A stretch of DNA of 64,000 nt. Source: Tetmemena sp. SeJ-2015 (taxonomy: Eukaryota; Ciliophora; Spirotrichea; Sporadotrichida; Oxytrichidae). The notes under the pieces are model-generated. The model was given only the letters and a program-made list of their open reading frames with translations. It ran no database searches and had not been told where the DNA came from. Each line of letters begins with the position of its first letter. Position 1 is the stretch's first letter. Of the stretch, positions 63,421 through 64,000 are shown one piece after another. Location of the stretch: NCBI GenBank assembly GCA_027382625.1, contig JAJKFJ010021059.1, forward strand, positions 1 through 64,000, written 5' to 3'. A program made the position numbers and the translations under genes.

Positions 63421-64000
63421 TCAATATATTTTCTTACCTTCAAATTCAGAAATATAAATTTAAAACTTTTTATTAGAATATATTCTAAACAAATTACAAT
63501 TCATTTCCTTAAAATATAAACGGTAATATTTCTTTAGATTTAATTTGATATTTTGCAAAATTAAATTTTCAAAATGAATTGTAAAGCAAGTGTAATAAAA
63601 GGGTTTGGTATCAGCTGGACTTTCTATGGAGTTTTACACTTAGACGTATTCGACTCTCTCTGATTTTTAATCTTCACTGCTACTCCCACTATTGCAGAAA
63701 TCTCCCTCGAAGTCAATATTATCCCCTCTATTCAATACAATCTAAATTAAACATATAGTTATGATCTTGTCCATTAGCTGCAAAGATTGATCTCCAAAGT
63801 CTAATGTTTTACTACAATCATTCCTCTCAACAAATGAGGCTCCTCTTATTACTGATCTATTCTATCCACGATTTAAAATAAAACTATTTCCAAGCAAGCA
63901 AGATTAATCTCTTTGCAACAAATTCTATTTCTCATTATCAACTCTCAGTTATTAATTTGTAGATATACTTTAAAAAGATTTCGACCTTCCAAGAAAGTAA
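63421..64000 (-). CDS. Partial protein, unknown function, 5' end outside the window
   Basis: Minus-strand reading enters from beyond 64000: SVIRGASFVERND, TLDFGDQSLQLMDKI, then an acidic Ser-rich end (EGDFCNSGSSSEDQKSERV) near 63650. The frame stays open to TGA 63421-63423, but the last 150 bp are AT-rich and may be non-coding. No family recognised. Confidence 0.35.

Overview
The window reads as germline (micronuclear) DNA of a spirotrich ciliate, most likely a hypotrich of the Oxytricha/Stylonychia kind. Two things support this. First, conserved genes are full of in-frame TAA and TAG at glutamine positions and end at TGA, so UAA/UAG = Gln and UGA is the only stop. Second, conserved reading frames are broken by short AT-rich inserts bounded by 2-11 bp direct repeats. 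Deleting the insert plus one repeat copy restores the frame and the family motif, as expected for internal eliminated sequences (IESs) bounded by pointers between macronuclear-destined segments (MDSs). Real GT-AG introns of about 32-136 nt are also present. No rRNA, tRNA, CRISPR array, telomere repeat or transposon was recognised.

Layout. 0-8.2 kb: two large low-complexity Gln/Ser/Asn-rich genes of unknown function (+). 8.5-14.3 kb (+): a TMEM184-like membrane protein, a FAAH-type amidase lacking its catalytic residues, and a secreted EGF/copper-oxygenase-like surface protein. 14.5-20.1 kb: an unknown gene (-), prolidase (+), and a PTC7-type PP2C phosphatase (-) whose 434-bp IES carries an opposite-strand 71-codon ORF. 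20.2-25.4 kb: a very long unknown gene (+). 25.5-28.0 kb: a cytosolic carboxypeptidase (CCP5/AGBL5-like), scrambled. 28.2-34.4 kb: FAM32A, an unknown gene and a UBXN6-like p97 cofactor (+). 34.6-38.3 kb: a Gln-rich coiled-coil gene (-) and a small unknown gene (+). 38.5-44.9 kb: a BRG1/STH1-type SNF2 remodeller, an unknown gene and DNAJC9 (all -). 45.0-53.6 kb: V-ATPase subunit B, split and inverted around a RING-CH/FHA gene and another long gene. 53.7-55.1 kb: a purple-acid-phosphatase-like metallophosphatase (-). 56.3-59.2 kb: a CLC chloride channel, scrambled. 59.3-64 kb: ciliary-type repeat proteins (-).

The main result is that three conserved genes (V-ATPase B, CLC channel, CCP5) each lie in two pieces on opposite strands, and each pair is joined by a matching pointer of 7-11 bp that rebuilds the protein exactly. 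A macronucleus must delete IESs and also invert and relink these pieces. IES sizes run from 0-1 bp between pointer copies to several hundred bp. Some IESs are multiples of three and leave the frame open, so they look like coding sequence. Coordinates of genes without recognisable families are approximate because their frame changes could not all be resolved by eye.
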